In this document: piece after piece, positions 1 to 7,509 of the stretch
How positions within the stretch are numbered: the first letter of the stretch is position 1
How the letters are laid out: each line of letters begins with the position of its first letter
Source of the DNA: CAYUYH01 sp964449175
Lineage (GTDB): Bacteria; Planctomycetota; Phycisphaerae; SM23-33
Reading direction: 5' to 3'
Assembly: GCA_964449175.1 (NCBI GenBank)
Contig: CAYUYH010000023.1
Location: 1-16,900, forward strand
DNA: 16,900 nucleotides
Translations under genes and position numbers: made by a program
The notes under the pieces: generated by a model
The model's database searches: none
What the model saw: only the letters and a program-made list of their open reading frames with translations
Told to the model about the DNA's origin: nothing

Positions 1-187
1 ACGCGGCGTTGCGGACCGCCGGCTCGCCCGCCAGGGCCAGGTAGTCGTTGCTGCACAGGCAGACCACCTCCCGCCCGGCGAGGGTTATCCTGGGTCCGGC
101 GGCGGAGTCCACCACCACGGGCTGGCGGAGCAGGTCGGCCGCGGCCAGGGAAGCCAGAGAGTCCGTCATGTCCTGCCAGACTTCCAT
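1..187 (-). CDS. alpha-oxoamine synthase, BioF-like (N-terminal fragment)
   Basis: Reading the minus strand from an ATG at 187 gives about 62 residues that run off the left edge. The segment [14 protein letters not shown] matches the N-terminal signature of the PLP-dependent alpha-oxoamine synthases (8-amino-7-oxononanoate synthase BioF, glycine C-acetyltransferase Kbl, and relatives), where a C/F-x-SNDYLGLA motif precedes the PLP domain. Preceding residues ([23 protein letters not shown]) fit the helical N-terminal arm. The PLP lysine and substrate residues lie outside the window, so biotin synthesis (BioF) cannot be separated from Kbl or a lipid-type synthase. No strong Shine-Dalgarno precedes 187; a second in-frame ATG at 169 is possible. 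It is divergent from guaB with about 90 bp between them. Confidence 0.75.
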   Translation of the reverse strand, partial: MEVWQDMTDSLASLAAADLLRQPVVVDSAAGPRITLAGREVVCLCSNDYLALAGEPAVRNAA

Positions 188-215
188 TGGGGGCTATTTT
201 TCTTTGCGGCGCCTC

Positions 216-245
216 TTGCAGTCAACAGTCTGCCTGGATTATATG
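216..245 (+). promoter_or_regulatory. possible promoter of guaB
   Basis: TTGCAG (216-221) is followed after 17-18 bases by TTATAT/TATATG (239-245), about 30 bases upstream of the guaB start. The -35 is poor (TTG only) and the -10 matches 4 of 6 positions. It is the only AT-rich patch in the divergent intergenic space. Proposed from spacing and position only. Confidence 0.3.
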
Positions 246-275
246 TGCCAAACGGGCAAGTGCTCGGGAGGCGCC

Positions 276-1745
276 ATGAGAGACAAGCTTGTCGGTGAAG
301 GAATCACCTTTGACGATGTGCTCCTTGTCCCCGGTAGGTCGTCGGTCGTCCCGCGGGAGGTAGACACCTCCACGAACCTGACGAGCAACATCCGCCTGAA
401 CATCCCCCTGCTGTCGGCGCCGATGGACACGGTGACGGAGTCCGCGCTGGCGATCGCCCTGGCGCAGGAGGGCGGCATCGGCATCATCCACAAGAATCTC
501 TCTATCGAGGCCCAGGCGCGCGAGGTGGAGAAGGTCAAGCGCAGCGAGAACGGCATCATCACAGACCCGGTGACGCTGCCCCCCACCGCCTCGACGGCGG
601 AGGCCCGCCGCCTCATGCAGGACCACAACATCTCCGGCATCCCCATCGTGGTCGACGGCGGCAAGCTGGCCGGGATATTGACCCGCCGCGATCTGAAGTT
701 CCTGCACGGCGACGAGCGCATCGAGAACGTGATGACCAAGGACAACCTGGTCACGGCTGCGCCGGAGACTTCACTGGATGAGGCACACGGGATACTGAAC
801 CGCCAGAAAGTCGAGAAGCTGCTGCTCGTGGACTCCCAGGGGCGCCTGGCCGGGCTGGTGACGATGCGTGACATCGACAAGCTGTGGCAGTTCCCGCGAT
901 CGTGCAAGGACGCTCGAGGCCGGCTGCGGGTCGGGGCGGCCGTCGGCGTGCACGACCACGAACGCATCGCCGCGCTCATCCGCAACGGCGTGGACGTGAT
1001 CGTCGTGGACACGGCCCACGGCCACAGCGACAACGTCATCAAGACCGTCGAGAAGGTCAAGGCGGACCACCAGATCGACGTCGTCGCCGGCAACATCGCC
1101 ACCGCCCAGGCCGCCAAGGACCTGCTCGCCGCCGGGGCCGACGGCCTGAAGGTCGGCATCGGGCCGGGCTCGATCTGCACGACGCGGGTAATCAGCGGCG
1201 TCGGCGTGCCACAGATCACAGCCGTTCGAGAATGCTCGAAGGTCGCCGACGCGAAGGGCGCCCCCGTCATCGCCGACGGCGGCATTCGCCACAGCGGCGA
1301 CATCACCAAGGCGATCGCGGCCGGGGCGTCGGCCGTGATGATGGGCAGCCTGTTCGCCGGGCTGGACGAGTCGCCAGGCGAGACGGTGATCTACAAGGGC
1401 AGGCGATTCAAGGTCTACCGCGGCATGGGCTCACTGGGCGCGATGGTCTCCGGCTCAGGCGACCGCTACGCTCAGGCCGGCGAGACCCAGCGGGACAAGT
1501 TCGTCCCCGAAGGCGTCGAAGGCCGGGTGCCCTACCGAGGCCGACTGAGCGACTTTGTGTATCAGATGGTCGGCGGCTTGCGGGCGGGCATGGGCTACTG
1601 CGGCACGGCCACCGTCGACCAGTTGCGGGCCAAGGCGGTCTTCGTGCGGATATCCGCCGCCTCGCTGACCGAGAACCACCCGCACGATATAGCGATCACG
1701 CACGAGGCCCCTAACTACTCGCTCCAGCAGAGCGACGAGGCATGA
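276..1745 (+). CDS. guaB: IMP dehydrogenase
   Basis: The enzyme oxidises IMP to XMP with NAD+, the committed cytosolic step of GMP synthesis. The 489 residues match the usual bacterial length of about 490. The order is a TIM-barrel start ([10 protein letters not shown] at 11-20, SAPMDTVTE), two CBS domains at about 95-145 and 150-205, then the second barrel half. That half holds the [12 protein letters not shown] loop with catalytic Cys301, [10 protein letters not shown] for phosphate binding, and the RYAQ flap motif. The reading frame is open upstream to position 48, but the start at 276 is chosen because GGGAGG (266-271) sits 4 bases before it and the protein then begins [17 protein letters not shown] as in the family. 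A lipoprotein gene follows after 45 bases, possibly cotranscribed. Confidence 0.97.
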   Translation: MRDKLVGEGITFDDVLLVPGRSSVVPREVDTSTNLTSNIRLNIPLLSAPMDTVTESALAIALAQEGGIGIIHKNLSIEAQAREVEKVKRSENGIITDPVTLPPTASTAEARRLMQDHNISGIPIVVDGGKLAGILTRRDLKFLHGDERIENVMTKDNLVTAAPETSLDEAHGILNRQKVEKLLLVDSQGRLAGLVTMRDIDKLWQFPRSCKDARGRLRVGAAVGVHDHERIAALIRNGVDVIVVDTAHGHSDNVIKTVEKVKADHQIDVVAGNIATAQAAKDLLAAGADGLKVGIGPGSICTTRVISGVGVPQITAVRECSKVADAKGAPVIADGGIRHSGDITKAIAAGASAVMMGSLFAGLDESPGETVIYKGRRFKVYRGMGSLGAMVSGSGDRYAQAGETQRDKFVPEGVEGRVPYRGRLSDFVYQMVGGLRAGMGYCGTATVDQLRAKAVFVRISAASLTENHPHDIAITHEAPNYSLQQSDEA

Positions 1746-1790
1746 GCCTCGGCCCACGGGGCCGGCATGCTGGGGATCGGAGATACGGAC

Positions 1791-2300
1791 ATGAGCAAGC
1801 ACGTCATACTCGTCACTCTGGCCGCGGCCTTCCTCGCCGGTTGCACGCAGGCCGAGCTGGGCACGGAGCGGGCGTTGGGTCCGGTGCAGTACGCCGATGC
1901 CTTTCGCGCGGCCCGCACCGTGACGGCCCAATACTTCACGGTGGCCTCAGCCGACCGCTCCAGCGGCGTCATCAAGTCCGCCCCGAAGACGGTCGCGCCT
2001 GACATGGCCCTGGGCTCCGCCGAGCGGCAGCTGGCCACGATCACCGTTCGCCAGCGGGGCAGCGTTATGACAGCCTACGCCATGGTGGAAATCCAGCGGC
2101 AGGGCGTGGCGATGAAGCGACACGTGGGCTTCGCCGAGGTCTACGACGGTCCGCCGAGCCATACGCCGGCTGAGCGGGAGGCGGCAACCACGCCCGAGCA
2201 GAACGAGTACTGGATCACGCGGCGACGCGACCGCGCGCTCGAGAACAAGATCCTCACCGACATCTATCGCGCCCTTCACGGCGAAGGCGGCACGGAATAG
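1791..2300 (+). CDS. putative lipoprotein of unknown function
   Basis: 169 residues. The N-terminus MSKHVILVTLAAAFLAGC is a classic type II signal: basic n-region, hydrophobic core and lipobox LAGC with Cys18 as the lipidation site, so the product should be membrane-anchored. The mature part is mixed and hydrophilic, with a basic, arginine-rich stretch (YWITRRRDRALENKILTDIYRAL) near the C-terminus. I do not recognise a family. An in-frame ATG lies upstream at 1767, but 1791 is preferred: it puts the signal peptide first and has GGAGA (1779-1783) 7 bases upstream. It follows guaB by 45 bases on the same strand, so it may share the guaB transcript; no functional link is evident. Confidence 0.8.
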   Translation: MSKHVILVTLAAAFLAGCTQAELGTERALGPVQYADAFRAARTVTAQYFTVASADRSSGVIKSAPKTVAPDMALGSAERQLATITVRQRGSVMTAYAMVEIQRQGVAMKRHVGFAEVYDGPPSHTPAEREAATTPEQNEYWITRRRDRALENKILTDIYRALHGEGGTE

Positions 2301-2311
2301 AGGCACGCTCC

Positions 2312-2331
2312 GCCCGCAAGACATGGCGGGC
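2312..2331 (+). terminator. weak stem-loop after the lipoprotein gene
   Basis: GCCCGC (2312-2317) and GCGGGC (2326-2331) form a 6-bp stem with an 8-base loop, 12 bases after the lipoprotein stop codon. There is no T-tract, so factor-independent termination is uncertain. Confidence 0.3.
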
Positions 2332-2374
2332 AGAGACCTTGGACAAGTCATCCGCGAAGGCACTTCATCGTGCC

Positions 2375-2380
2375 TATAAT
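2375..2380 (+). promoter_or_regulatory. possible -10 element before the DUF3862 lipoprotein
   Basis: A perfect TATAAT hexamer lies about 95 bases upstream of the start at 2477. No good -35 hexamer sits 16-18 bases upstream (the region is CCGCGA-like), and the TG at 2371 is one base out of register for an extended -10. If used, it would give a 5' leader of roughly 90 bases. Confidence 0.3.
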
Positions 2381-2476
2381 CTGTTGACGGTGCAGACCGC
2401 ACCCGGTCGAGGCCGCCAGACAACTTGACGGACAACCGGCGGCCAAGAGCTTGACAACACGCGAAAGGAGAATGCG

Positions 2477-2770
2477 ATGTCAACGAAGCACATGGTGACG
2501 TACCTCGTATTGGCCGGCCTGGTTGTCTTCATGGTTGGCGGATGCGGCAGCAAGGTCAGCAAGAGCAACTATGACAAGATCACCAATGGCATGAGCGTCA
2601 ACGAGGTGAAGAACATCCTCGGCGAGCCCACGTCGGAAGAAAGCGCCGGCGGCGCGATCGGCGGCCTGGTCGGCGCCGGCACGATCATGATCTGGGAGGA
2701 AGGGGACAAGAAGATCAGCGTCACCTTCAAGGACGACAAGGTGGCCGCGAAGATCCAGACGGGTCTCTAG
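2477..2770 (+). CDS. small lipoprotein with DUF3862 / BamE-like domain
   Basis: 97 residues. The signal peptide is MSTKHMVTYLVLAGLVVFMV, with lipobox VGGC (Cys23). The mature domain, SKVSKSNYDKITNGMSVNEVKNILGEP followed by MIWEEGDKKISVTFKDDKVAAK, has the 'YDKI..GMS..EVK.ILGEP' pattern of DUF3862 and the wider SmpA/OmlA/BamE fold: two helices, then a short beta-sheet ending in a strand that 'uses the parameter'. Such domains are small periplasmic or outer-membrane lipoproteins. BamE itself is part of the beta-barrel assembly machine, but a BAM role cannot be claimed here. A strong GGAG (2467-2470) lies 6 bases before the ATG. A glycine-rich insert (GGAIGGLVGAG) sits in the middle. Confidence 0.88.
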   Translation: MSTKHMVTYLVLAGLVVFMVGGCGSKVSKSNYDKITNGMSVNEVKNILGEPTSEESAGGAIGGLVGAGTIMIWEEGDKKISVTFKDDKVAAKIQTGL

Positions 2771-2789
2771 GGATCCGCGCATTCGGCCG

Positions 2790-2822
2790 GGCGCCGATCG
2801 GTCCGACGGAGTGGTCGGCGCC
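2790..2822 (+). other. stem-loop downstream of the DUF3862 gene
   Basis: GGCGCCGA (2790-2797) pairs perfectly with TCGGCGCC (2815-2822), leaving a 17-base loop, 20 bases after the stop codon. There is no T-run. It may help end or stabilise the lipoprotein mRNA. Confidence 0.35.
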
Positions 2823-2846
2823 GAGGCCCTGTCTGAAAACGCTGAT

Positions 2847-2889
2847 GCATTGAGGGGCGACGGGGCTCCTGCCCCGCCGCCTGCAATGC
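2847..2889. repeat. intergenic hairpin with TCCT loop (hairpin family)
   Basis: The inner stem is 2856-2866 (GGCGACGGGGC) with 2871-2881 (GCCCCGCCGCC), 11 bp with one A/C mismatch, closing on the tetraloop TCCT. An outer 6-bp stem, GCATTG (2847-2852) with CAATGC (2884-2889), extends it. It belongs with the hairpins at 12198-12225, 12249-12274 and 12303-12328, which share a GC-NNNN-GC apex and a roughly 10-12 bp GC-rich stem. It lies in a 250-bp stretch (2771-3020) with no recognisable gene. Confidence 0.6.
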
Positions 2890-2917
2890 CGTGAAAGCTC
2901 ATGTGTTGCGCGGTGGG

Positions 2918-2927
2918 NNNNNNNNNN
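2918..2927. other. assembly gap (10 N)
   Basis: Ten unresolved bases mark a scaffold join of unknown true length. The left flank ends in GCGCGGTGGG; a short way to the right comes GCGCCACCGCGCTCC. These are the two halves of a likely hairpin, so the join may sit on a repeat. Reading frames across the Ns are meaningless. Confidence 0.98.
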
Positions 2928-2966
2928 CCGCCCGGCCCGCGTCAATGGCTTTTAAACCTTTTGTGT

Positions 2967-2978
2967 GGGGGGGGGGGG
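2967..2978. other. 12-G homopolymer beside the gap
   Basis: Twelve consecutive G directly precede GCAGGAGCGCCACCGCG. A G-run this long next to a gap and a half-hairpin resembles a sequencing or assembly artefact rather than real sequence. Confidence 0.6.
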
Positions 2979-3020
2979 CAGGAGCGCCACCGCGCTCCAA
3001 AACGGATTGCTGGACGACCG

Positions 3021-4481
3021 CTAGCCTTTTATCACTCCTATGGGTCGCAGGCGGGCGACCTTCCGCGACAGCCCGGCCTGGTGAACGCACTCGACCACGG
3101 CATCCACGTCCTTGTAGGCGTCGGGCTGCTCCTCGGCCAGGCCCGTCCTGCCCCGGGCGCGGGCGATCACGCCGGCGTCGGCCAGCTCCTTGTCGATCCG
3201 CCTGCCGCGTGCGCTGGCGATGGCAGCCTTGCGGCTCATCACGCGGCCTGCGCCGTGGCAGGTGCTGCCGAAGGTCTGTTCCATCGCCGCTTGCGTCCCC
3301 AGCAGCACGTAGCTGGCCGTGCCCATGTCGCCGGGGATCAGCACGGGCTGGCCCAGCGGACGGTGGGCGTCGGACAGTTCCCTGTGCCCCGGCGGGAAGG
3401 CGCGCGTCGCGCCCTTGCGGTGGACGCATAGCCGCTTCTCGCAGCCATCGACGACGTGGGTCTCGATCTTGGCGATGTTGTGGGCAACGTCGTATACCTG
3501 CCTCAGCCCCATCGACGAGACCGATTGGCCGAAGAACCGCGCGAGCGTCTTGCGGAGGATGCCCACGAGCATCTGCCTGTTCGCCCAGGCGAAGTTCGCC
3601 GCCGCCCTCATGGCTGAGAGGTACTGCCGGCCTTCCGGGCTGTCGGCTGGGGCGCAGACGAGCTGGCGATCCGGCAGGGCGATGCCGTACTTCGCCGGGG
3701 CCGAGCGCAACAACCTGATGTAGTCGTCGCAGACCTGGTGGCCGAGGCCTCGGCTGCCGCAGTGGATCATGAACGTGACCTTGCCCGTCTCCAGTCCCAG
3801 CGCCTCGGCGGCCTGGGCGTCGTGGACTTCCTCGACGTACTGGACCTCGGCGAAGTGGTTGCCGCTGCCCAGCGTGCCGCACTGGTCGGAACCGCGCTTG
3901 TAGGCTTGCGCGGAGACGGCGGCGGGATCGGCGCCTTCCAGGCAGCCGCCGGACTCGGTGACGGCCAGGTCGGCTGCGTCCGCCATGCCGCGCTCGACAA
4001 GGTATCGCGAGCCGCCGGTCAGCACCTTGGCCGTCTCTGCCCGCGACAGTTCCAGCGCCCCGCCGACGCCCACGCCGGCGGGCAGGTCGCGGAAGATCTG
4101 GTCGACAAGCTCCTTTGTCCTGGGCCGCACGTCGGCCACGGGCAGGTCGCTTCGCAGCAGCCGCACGCCGCAGTTGATGTCATAGCCGACCCCGCCGGGC
4201 GAGACGACCCCGCCGGCGGCGATGTCGGTGGCGGCCACGCCGCCGATACAGAACCCGTAGCCCCAGTGGATGTCCGGCATGGCCAGCGAGGCTGACACGA
4301 TCCCCGGCAGCGTGGCGACGTTGGCTACCTGCTCCGGCCCGCCGCCCGCCAGCGCGTCGCCGATCAGCGCGCCGCTGGAGTAGATGATCCCGTCCACGCG
4401 CATGTCGGGCCGGCTGGATCTCGGGATCCGCCAGCGGTTGGCGTCGATCTGCTCGATCTTGCCCTGGAAGTCCTTGCCCAT
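3021..4481 (-). CDS. rtcB: RtcB-type RNA ligase (3'-phosphate/5'-OH)
   Basis: RtcB seals a 2',3'-cyclic phosphate or 3'-phosphate end to a 5'-OH end using GTP and Mn2+, through a His-GMP intermediate. It acts in tRNA splicing or repair of cleaved RNA in the cytosol. The 486 residues match the family. All key residues are visible: Asp101 and Cys104 (GVGYDINCGVRLL), His209 (GSGNHFAEVQ), His240 (MIHCGSRGLGHQ), His334 (DVAHNIAKIE) and the guanylylated His409 (STCHGAGRVMSR). Their spacing is nearly that of the Pyrococcus enzyme. The start at 4481 has AGGTGG just upstream and gives MGKDFQGKIEQIDANRWRIP. It lies 41 bases downstream of the archease gene on the same strand, almost certainly one operon. 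Confidence 0.97.
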   Translation of the reverse strand: MGKDFQGKIEQIDANRWRIPRSSRPDMRVDGIIYSSGALIGDALAGGGPEQVANVATLPGIVSASLAMPDIHWGYGFCIGGVAATDIAAGGVVSPGGVGYDINCGVRLLRSDLPVADVRPRTKELVDQIFRDLPAGVGVGGALELSRAETAKVLTGGSRYLVERGMADAADLAVTESGGCLEGADPAAVSAQAYKRGSDQCGTLGSGNHFAEVQYVEEVHDAQAAEALGLETGKVTFMIHCGSRGLGHQVCDDYIRLLRSAPAKYGIALPDRQLVCAPADSPEGRQYLSAMRAAANFAWANRQMLVGILRKTLARFFGQSVSSMGLRQVYDVAHNIAKIETHVVDGCEKRLCVHRKGATRAFPPGHRELSDAHRPLGQPVLIPGDMGTASYVLLGTQAAMEQTFGSTCHGAGRVMSRKAAIASARGRRIDKELADAGVIARARGRTGLAEEQPDAYKDVDAVVECVHQAGLSRKVARLRPIGVIKG

Positions 4482-4522
4482 GGTCCACCTCGCGATTCCG
4501 CCGCGACGGCAGCGGACCCGCC

Positions 4523-4942
4523 CTACACGTCGAAGATGACCCGCCCGTGCCATCGCCCGCCTTCGCGGGCGATTCTCAACCGGTGATATGTGACGGCCTT
4601 GACCTCGGTGGCGATCTCGTGGCGGGCCGGGTCGTAGTCCTCGCCGGCGAGTGTAGCCGAGACCGAGTTGTCGGCCACGGCTGTGACCTCGACGGCGGCC
4701 ACGAAGAACCGGTCGACCTGAATGACGTTCAGCACGGCAGCCAGGAAGTCCACCGCCGCGGCCTCGATGTCCTCCGAGGCGACCCGCACCGTCCGCCGCT
4801 GCCGCGGCTCGACGGTCCTCCGCTCGCAGACGATGTCAGCCAGGCCCTCAGCCAGCGTCTCGAACAGCTCCTCGATGCTGTCGGCGCCGGCATCCAGGCC
4901 GATGTCCGCCGTGTGATCGATGATGCGGCAGGTCCTGGCCAT
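4523..4942 (-). CDS. archease (RtcB activator)
   Basis: 139 residues, the normal size for archease (formerly DUF101). Hallmarks are the N-terminal DHTADIGLDAGADSIEELFE (acidic metal site, residues 9-28), the central EVKAVTYHRLRI, and the C-terminal RVIFDV with Asp138. Archease is a metal-binding cofactor that speeds RtcB guanylylation and multiple turnover; rtcB follows 41 bases downstream, which fits this role. The start at 4942 (MARTCRIIDHTAD) is chosen because family members begin just before the HTAD motif and a GGAG lies 9 bases upstream. An in-frame GTG at 4966 would add 8 residues. A TATCAT hexamer (minus strand, 4976-4971) could be a -10 and would exclude that GTG. Confidence 0.94.
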   Translation of the reverse strand: MARTCRIIDHTADIGLDAGADSIEELFETLAEGLADIVCERRTVEPRQRRTVRVASEDIEAAAVDFLAAVLNVIQVDRFFVAAVEVTAVADNSVSATLAGEDYDPARHEIATEVKAVTYHRLRIAREGGRWHGRVIFDV

Positions 4943-4995
4943 CGCGCGGCTCTCCGCCCCCTCCACATAGATGATACCCGCGCCGCCGGGCCGGG

Positions 4996-5016
4996 GAGAA
5001 CACTAATGCGGTTCTC
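4996..5016. promoter_or_regulatory. inverted repeat in the divergent archease/tauE region
   Basis: GAGAAC (4996-5001) and GTTCTC (5011-5016) form a perfect 6-bp dyad spaced by 9 bases. It lies between the minus-strand archease-rtcB operon and the plus-strand tauE cluster. The left arm overlaps where a -35 for a TATCAT -10 (4971-4976, minus) would fall. Size and placement suit an operator, but this is inference. The rest of 4943-5114 shows no recognisable gene. Confidence 0.35.
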
Positions 5017-5114
5017 GCCTCCGGCCGCTCAGGCCCAGGTCTTGCATCCGGCCGCGCCGGCTACTAGGTTTGGATCTCTGTAAGGCATCCATCGCGAGGC
5101 TGTTGGGCCTGAAT

Positions 5115-5243
5115 ATGTCGAAGCTTATCAACGTGCTGCTGCTGGTCCTGTTGCCGCTGGCCTGGGGCCTGGGCGCCGAGGCGATGTTCCATGTGCTCCG
5201 CGCCCGGCGTGAAAGAAGGACCGGCGAATCGCGAAACGAATGA
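5115..5243 (+). CDS. 42-residue single-pass membrane peptide
   Basis: ATG at 5115 opens a 42-residue frame. It starts MSKLINVLLLVLLPLAWGLG, a short cytoplasmic head and a clear hydrophobic helix, followed by AEAMFHVLRARRERRTGESRNE, a charged basic tail. Its TGA overlaps the ATG of the downstream TauE/SafE exporter in an ATGA arrangement (5240-5243), which implies translational coupling. The Shine-Dalgarno is poor (GAGG lies about 15 bases upstream), and a TTG at 5070 in the same open frame could extend it to 57 residues. No family is recognised. The hydrophobic core, basic tail and coupled stop argue for a real gene, possibly an accessory subunit of the exporter. Confidence 0.5.
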   Translation: MSKLINVLLLVLLPLAWGLGAEAMFHVLRARRERRTGESRNE

Positions 5244-6124
5244 CCGGTCTGGAGGAAATCTCGACACGTCTCGACCCGGCGCTGCTGCTGGCGGCGCTTG
5301 TCGGCATGGGCATGGTCGGCGGGACGCTGTCGGCGCTGTTCGGCATCGGCGGGGCGGTAGTCATTACACCCATGCTGAACGCCCTGCTGGGGGTCGACTA
5401 CACGCTGGCGGTCGGATCGAGCCTGTGCTTCACGCTGGGCACCAGCGCCGGCGGCTGGAGCAGGCACATGCGCCTGGGCAACGTCGCGGTCAAGGCGGCG
5501 GTGGTCCTGGGCATCTGCTCGATGGGCGGCGCCGTACTGGGCAAGGAGGTTCACTTCCGGCTCAGGGCCGCCAGCGGCGAGCTGTTCGTGCCCGTGATGC
5601 ACGGCCTGTTCGTCATCGTGATGCTCGCCGTAGCCCGGCTGGTTTGGCGAAGTGCACCGAAGCATCGGACCGGCAAGTCTGCTTTTCAGCGGCTGTCGCT
5701 GCCGCCGCGGATATCCCTGACCGGCGAGCTGACCGGCGTGAGCCTGCCCGCCCTGGCCCTGCTGGGCGTGGCGGCTGGGGTGCTTTCGGGGCTGCTCGGC
5801 ATCGGCGGAGGCGTGATACTCGTGCCCGCCCTGCTGCTGGTCGTCGGCCTGGGCATGCATCAGTGCGTGGGCACGAGCCTGGGCGTGATCGTGCTGACGT
5901 CGCTGGCCGGCGTGGTGACCTACGGCATCACGGGCCAGGCCTCGCTGTGGATCGCCATGCCGCTACTGGTCGGAAGCGCCCTCGGCGTGCAGCTCGGGGC
6001 GTGGATATGCCAGCGACTCCGGGCCGCCCCGCTGCGGCGGTACTTCGCGGTGCTGATGCTGGCAACCGCGGCCTACCTCGTGGTGGACATCATCCGAAAC
6101 CTGCGCCAGGCGGGTGGGGGCTGA
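5240..6124 (+). CDS. TauE/SafE-family membrane exporter
   Basis: 294 residues, strongly hydrophobic, with the internal two-fold repeat of TauE/SafE (formerly DUF81) permeases: GTLSALFGIGGAVVITPML at about 28-46 and GVLSGLLGIGGGVILVPAL at about 181-199, each followed by a T/S-rich segment (VGSSLCFTLGTSAGGWSRH; CVGTSLGVIVLTSLAGVVTY). A polar central loop (WRSAPKHRTGKSAFQRLSLPPR) joins the two halves. Family members export sulfite, sulfoacetate or related organosulfur anions; the substrate here cannot be read from sequence. The start overlaps the stop of the 42-aa peptide, and rsgA begins 4 bases after the TGA, so the three genes are probably cotranscribed. Confidence 0.92.
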   Translation: MTGLEEISTRLDPALLLAALVGMGMVGGTLSALFGIGGAVVITPMLNALLGVDYTLAVGSSLCFTLGTSAGGWSRHMRLGNVAVKAAVVLGICSMGGAVLGKEVHFRLRAASGELFVPVMHGLFVIVMLAVARLVWRSAPKHRTGKSAFQRLSLPPRISLTGELTGVSLPALALLGVAAGVLSGLLGIGGGVILVPALLLVVGLGMHQCVGTSLGVIVLTSLAGVVTYGITGQASLWIAMPLLVGSALGVQLGAWICQRLRAAPLRRYFAVLMLATAAYLVVDIIRNLRQAGGG

Positions 6125-6128
6125 TCCC

Positions 6129-7274
6129 ATGGCAAGGCGGAAGGGCAAATCGCGGCAGCGCATAAGGGACTGGCGCCAGGCCATCTCCTCCGACAGCATG
6201 GCCGACCGGGCCGGGCCGAAGGGCCGGTTCGCGCCGCGAGAGGTCAAGCTGCCCGCCTGTCGCCTCCAGGCCCCGGAAGGCAACCTCGAGGAGCTGCCGA
6301 AGGCCGAGGGCATGGTCGCAGGCTTCTTCCCAGGCGGCGCGACGGTCCGCATCGCCGGCGAGGAGGCTCTCTGCGCCATCGCCAAGACGTTCCGCGCGCC
6401 GGAGGGGCTGAGCCCCCTGGCCGTGGGAGACGCGGTGACCGTGGCCTTGGCCAGCGAGCGGCACGTCAGCGACGCAGCCGCCGGCGACAAGGTCCGCGCC
6501 GACGGCATGATCCTGGCGCGTCAGCCCCGCAGCAGCGCGCTGGTTCGGCCTCAGCCGCGATCCGGCAAGCGCACCGACAGATATGACGCGCGGACGGAGA
6601 AGGTCATCGTCGCCAACATGGACCAGCTCCTGATCGTCGCCTCGACATGTCAGCCGGCGCTGCGCGAGGCGCTGATCGACCGCTTCCTGATCGTCGCCGA
6701 GCGGAGCGAGCTCGCCCCCCTGCTGGTGATCAACAAGGTCGACCTGGGCAGCCCCGATCAGGCCGTCACGGCCGGGTTTGTCGAGCTGGGCGTGCACATC
6801 GTTCAGTGCTCGGCGGTGACGGGCGAGGGGCTGGAGGACCTGCGGGCCGCGCTCGCCGGGCGGCGCAGCGTGCTGGCCGGGGCGTCCGGCACGGGCAAAA
6901 GCACGCTGGTCAACGCGATCATCCCCGGCGCCGCGGCGGCCACCAGGCCCGTCCGCCGCAGCGACGAGCGAGGGCGACATACCACAGCCGCCGCCGTCAT
7001 CTACGATCTTCCGCCAGCCGGGCCGGGGCAGCCCGCCGGCGGGATGATCGTCGACACCCCCGGCGTCCGCGAGCTGGGCATGGAGCTGACCGCTGCCGAG
7101 CTGCCCTGGTATTTCCCCGAGTTCGAGCAGCTCGCCGGCCGCTGCCAGTTCCGCAACTGCACCCACACGCACGAGCCGGACTGCGCCGTCATCGCCGCCG
7201 TCCAGGCCGGCGATATCCAACCCCGCAGATACGACAGCTACCTCCGCATACTCGATTCCCTTCCCCGCGGCTAG
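6129..7274 (+). CDS. rsgA: ribosome small-subunit GTPase RsgA (YjeQ)
   Basis: RsgA is a circularly permuted GTPase that acts late in 30S ribosome maturation. In order: a basic N-terminus (MARRKGKSRQRIRDWRQ), an OB-fold region (about 60-130), then the permuted G motifs NKVD (202-205), SAVTGEG, the P-loop GASGTGKST (251-259), a switch I with RHTT, and DTPG (from 309). The C-terminal zinc knuckle has Cys339, Cys344, His346 and Cys352 in the diagnostic C-x4-C-x-H-x5-C layout. At 381 residues it is slightly long because of the basic N-terminus. The ATG at 6129 has a GGGGG 8 bases upstream; an in-frame GTG at 6114 would overlap tauE. It lies 4 bases after the exporter gene. Confidence 0.96.
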   Translation: MARRKGKSRQRIRDWRQAISSDSMADRAGPKGRFAPREVKLPACRLQAPEGNLEELPKAEGMVAGFFPGGATVRIAGEEALCAIAKTFRAPEGLSPLAVGDAVTVALASERHVSDAAAGDKVRADGMILARQPRSSALVRPQPRSGKRTDRYDARTEKVIVANMDQLLIVASTCQPALREALIDRFLIVAERSELAPLLVINKVDLGSPDQAVTAGFVELGVHIVQCSAVTGEGLEDLRAALAGRRSVLAGASGTGKSTLVNAIIPGAAAATRPVRRSDERGRHTTAAAVIYDLPPAGPGQPAGGMIVDTPGVRELGMELTAAELPWYFPEFEQLAGRCQFRNCTHTHEPDCAVIAAVQAGDIQPRRYDSYLRILDSLPRG

Positions 7275-7397
7275 GCGCGCCGATAGCCGTTGCTGTTGTG
7301 GGGCGCTTGTCTGCGCAGATCTATTGACGGCGACCACGCACCAGGCCTGGAATGCGAAGAAATACTATGTGCCGTGCAGGTGTCGGCTTGTGTGCGC

Positions 7398-7420
7398 AGC
7401 TATCGCAAATGCGATCGGCT
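7398..7420. other. stem-loop upstream of the DUF488 gene
   Basis: ATCGC (7402-7406) and GCGAT (7411-7415) form a stem with an AAAT loop, flanked by AGC/GCT. It lies about 90 bases before the DUF488 start. The 235-bp region 7275-7509 shows no other structure and no convincing promoter. Confidence 0.25.
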
Positions 7421-7509
7421 TTGTGCGCGGCCTGCCGGGCGCTGCCGGTTATTATGGACAGCCCGCTAGGCGTCGGCCGGGCCCCCAAGGCGGCTTGCGA
7501 GGAGCAATG

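Noticed and set aside
48..275. N-terminal extension of guaB to an ATG at 48
   Set aside because: The extra 76 residues have no IMPDH character and overlap the divergent BioF-like gene; the start at 276 has GGGAGG upstream and gives the usual N-terminus.
2451..2456. TTGACA as a -35 before the DUF3862 lipoprotein
   Set aside because: It is only 20 bases from the ATG, so no -10 and leader can fit.
2891..3718. Long plus-strand frame across the N gap and opposite rtcB
   Set aside because: It crosses unresolved bases and is an arginine/proline-rich shadow of the rtcB antisense strand with no family match.
5006..5083. 25-aa frame (MRFSPPAAQAQ...) preceded by GGGGAG
   Set aside because: The ribosome-site-like sequence is attractive, but it coincides with the left arm of the dyad at 4996-5016 and the peptide is low in complexity; not enough to call a gene or leader peptide.
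7324..7506. Upstream extension of the DUF488 gene
   Set aside because: The added residues show no DUF488 similarity, and GAGGAG at 7499-7504 marks the start near 7510.
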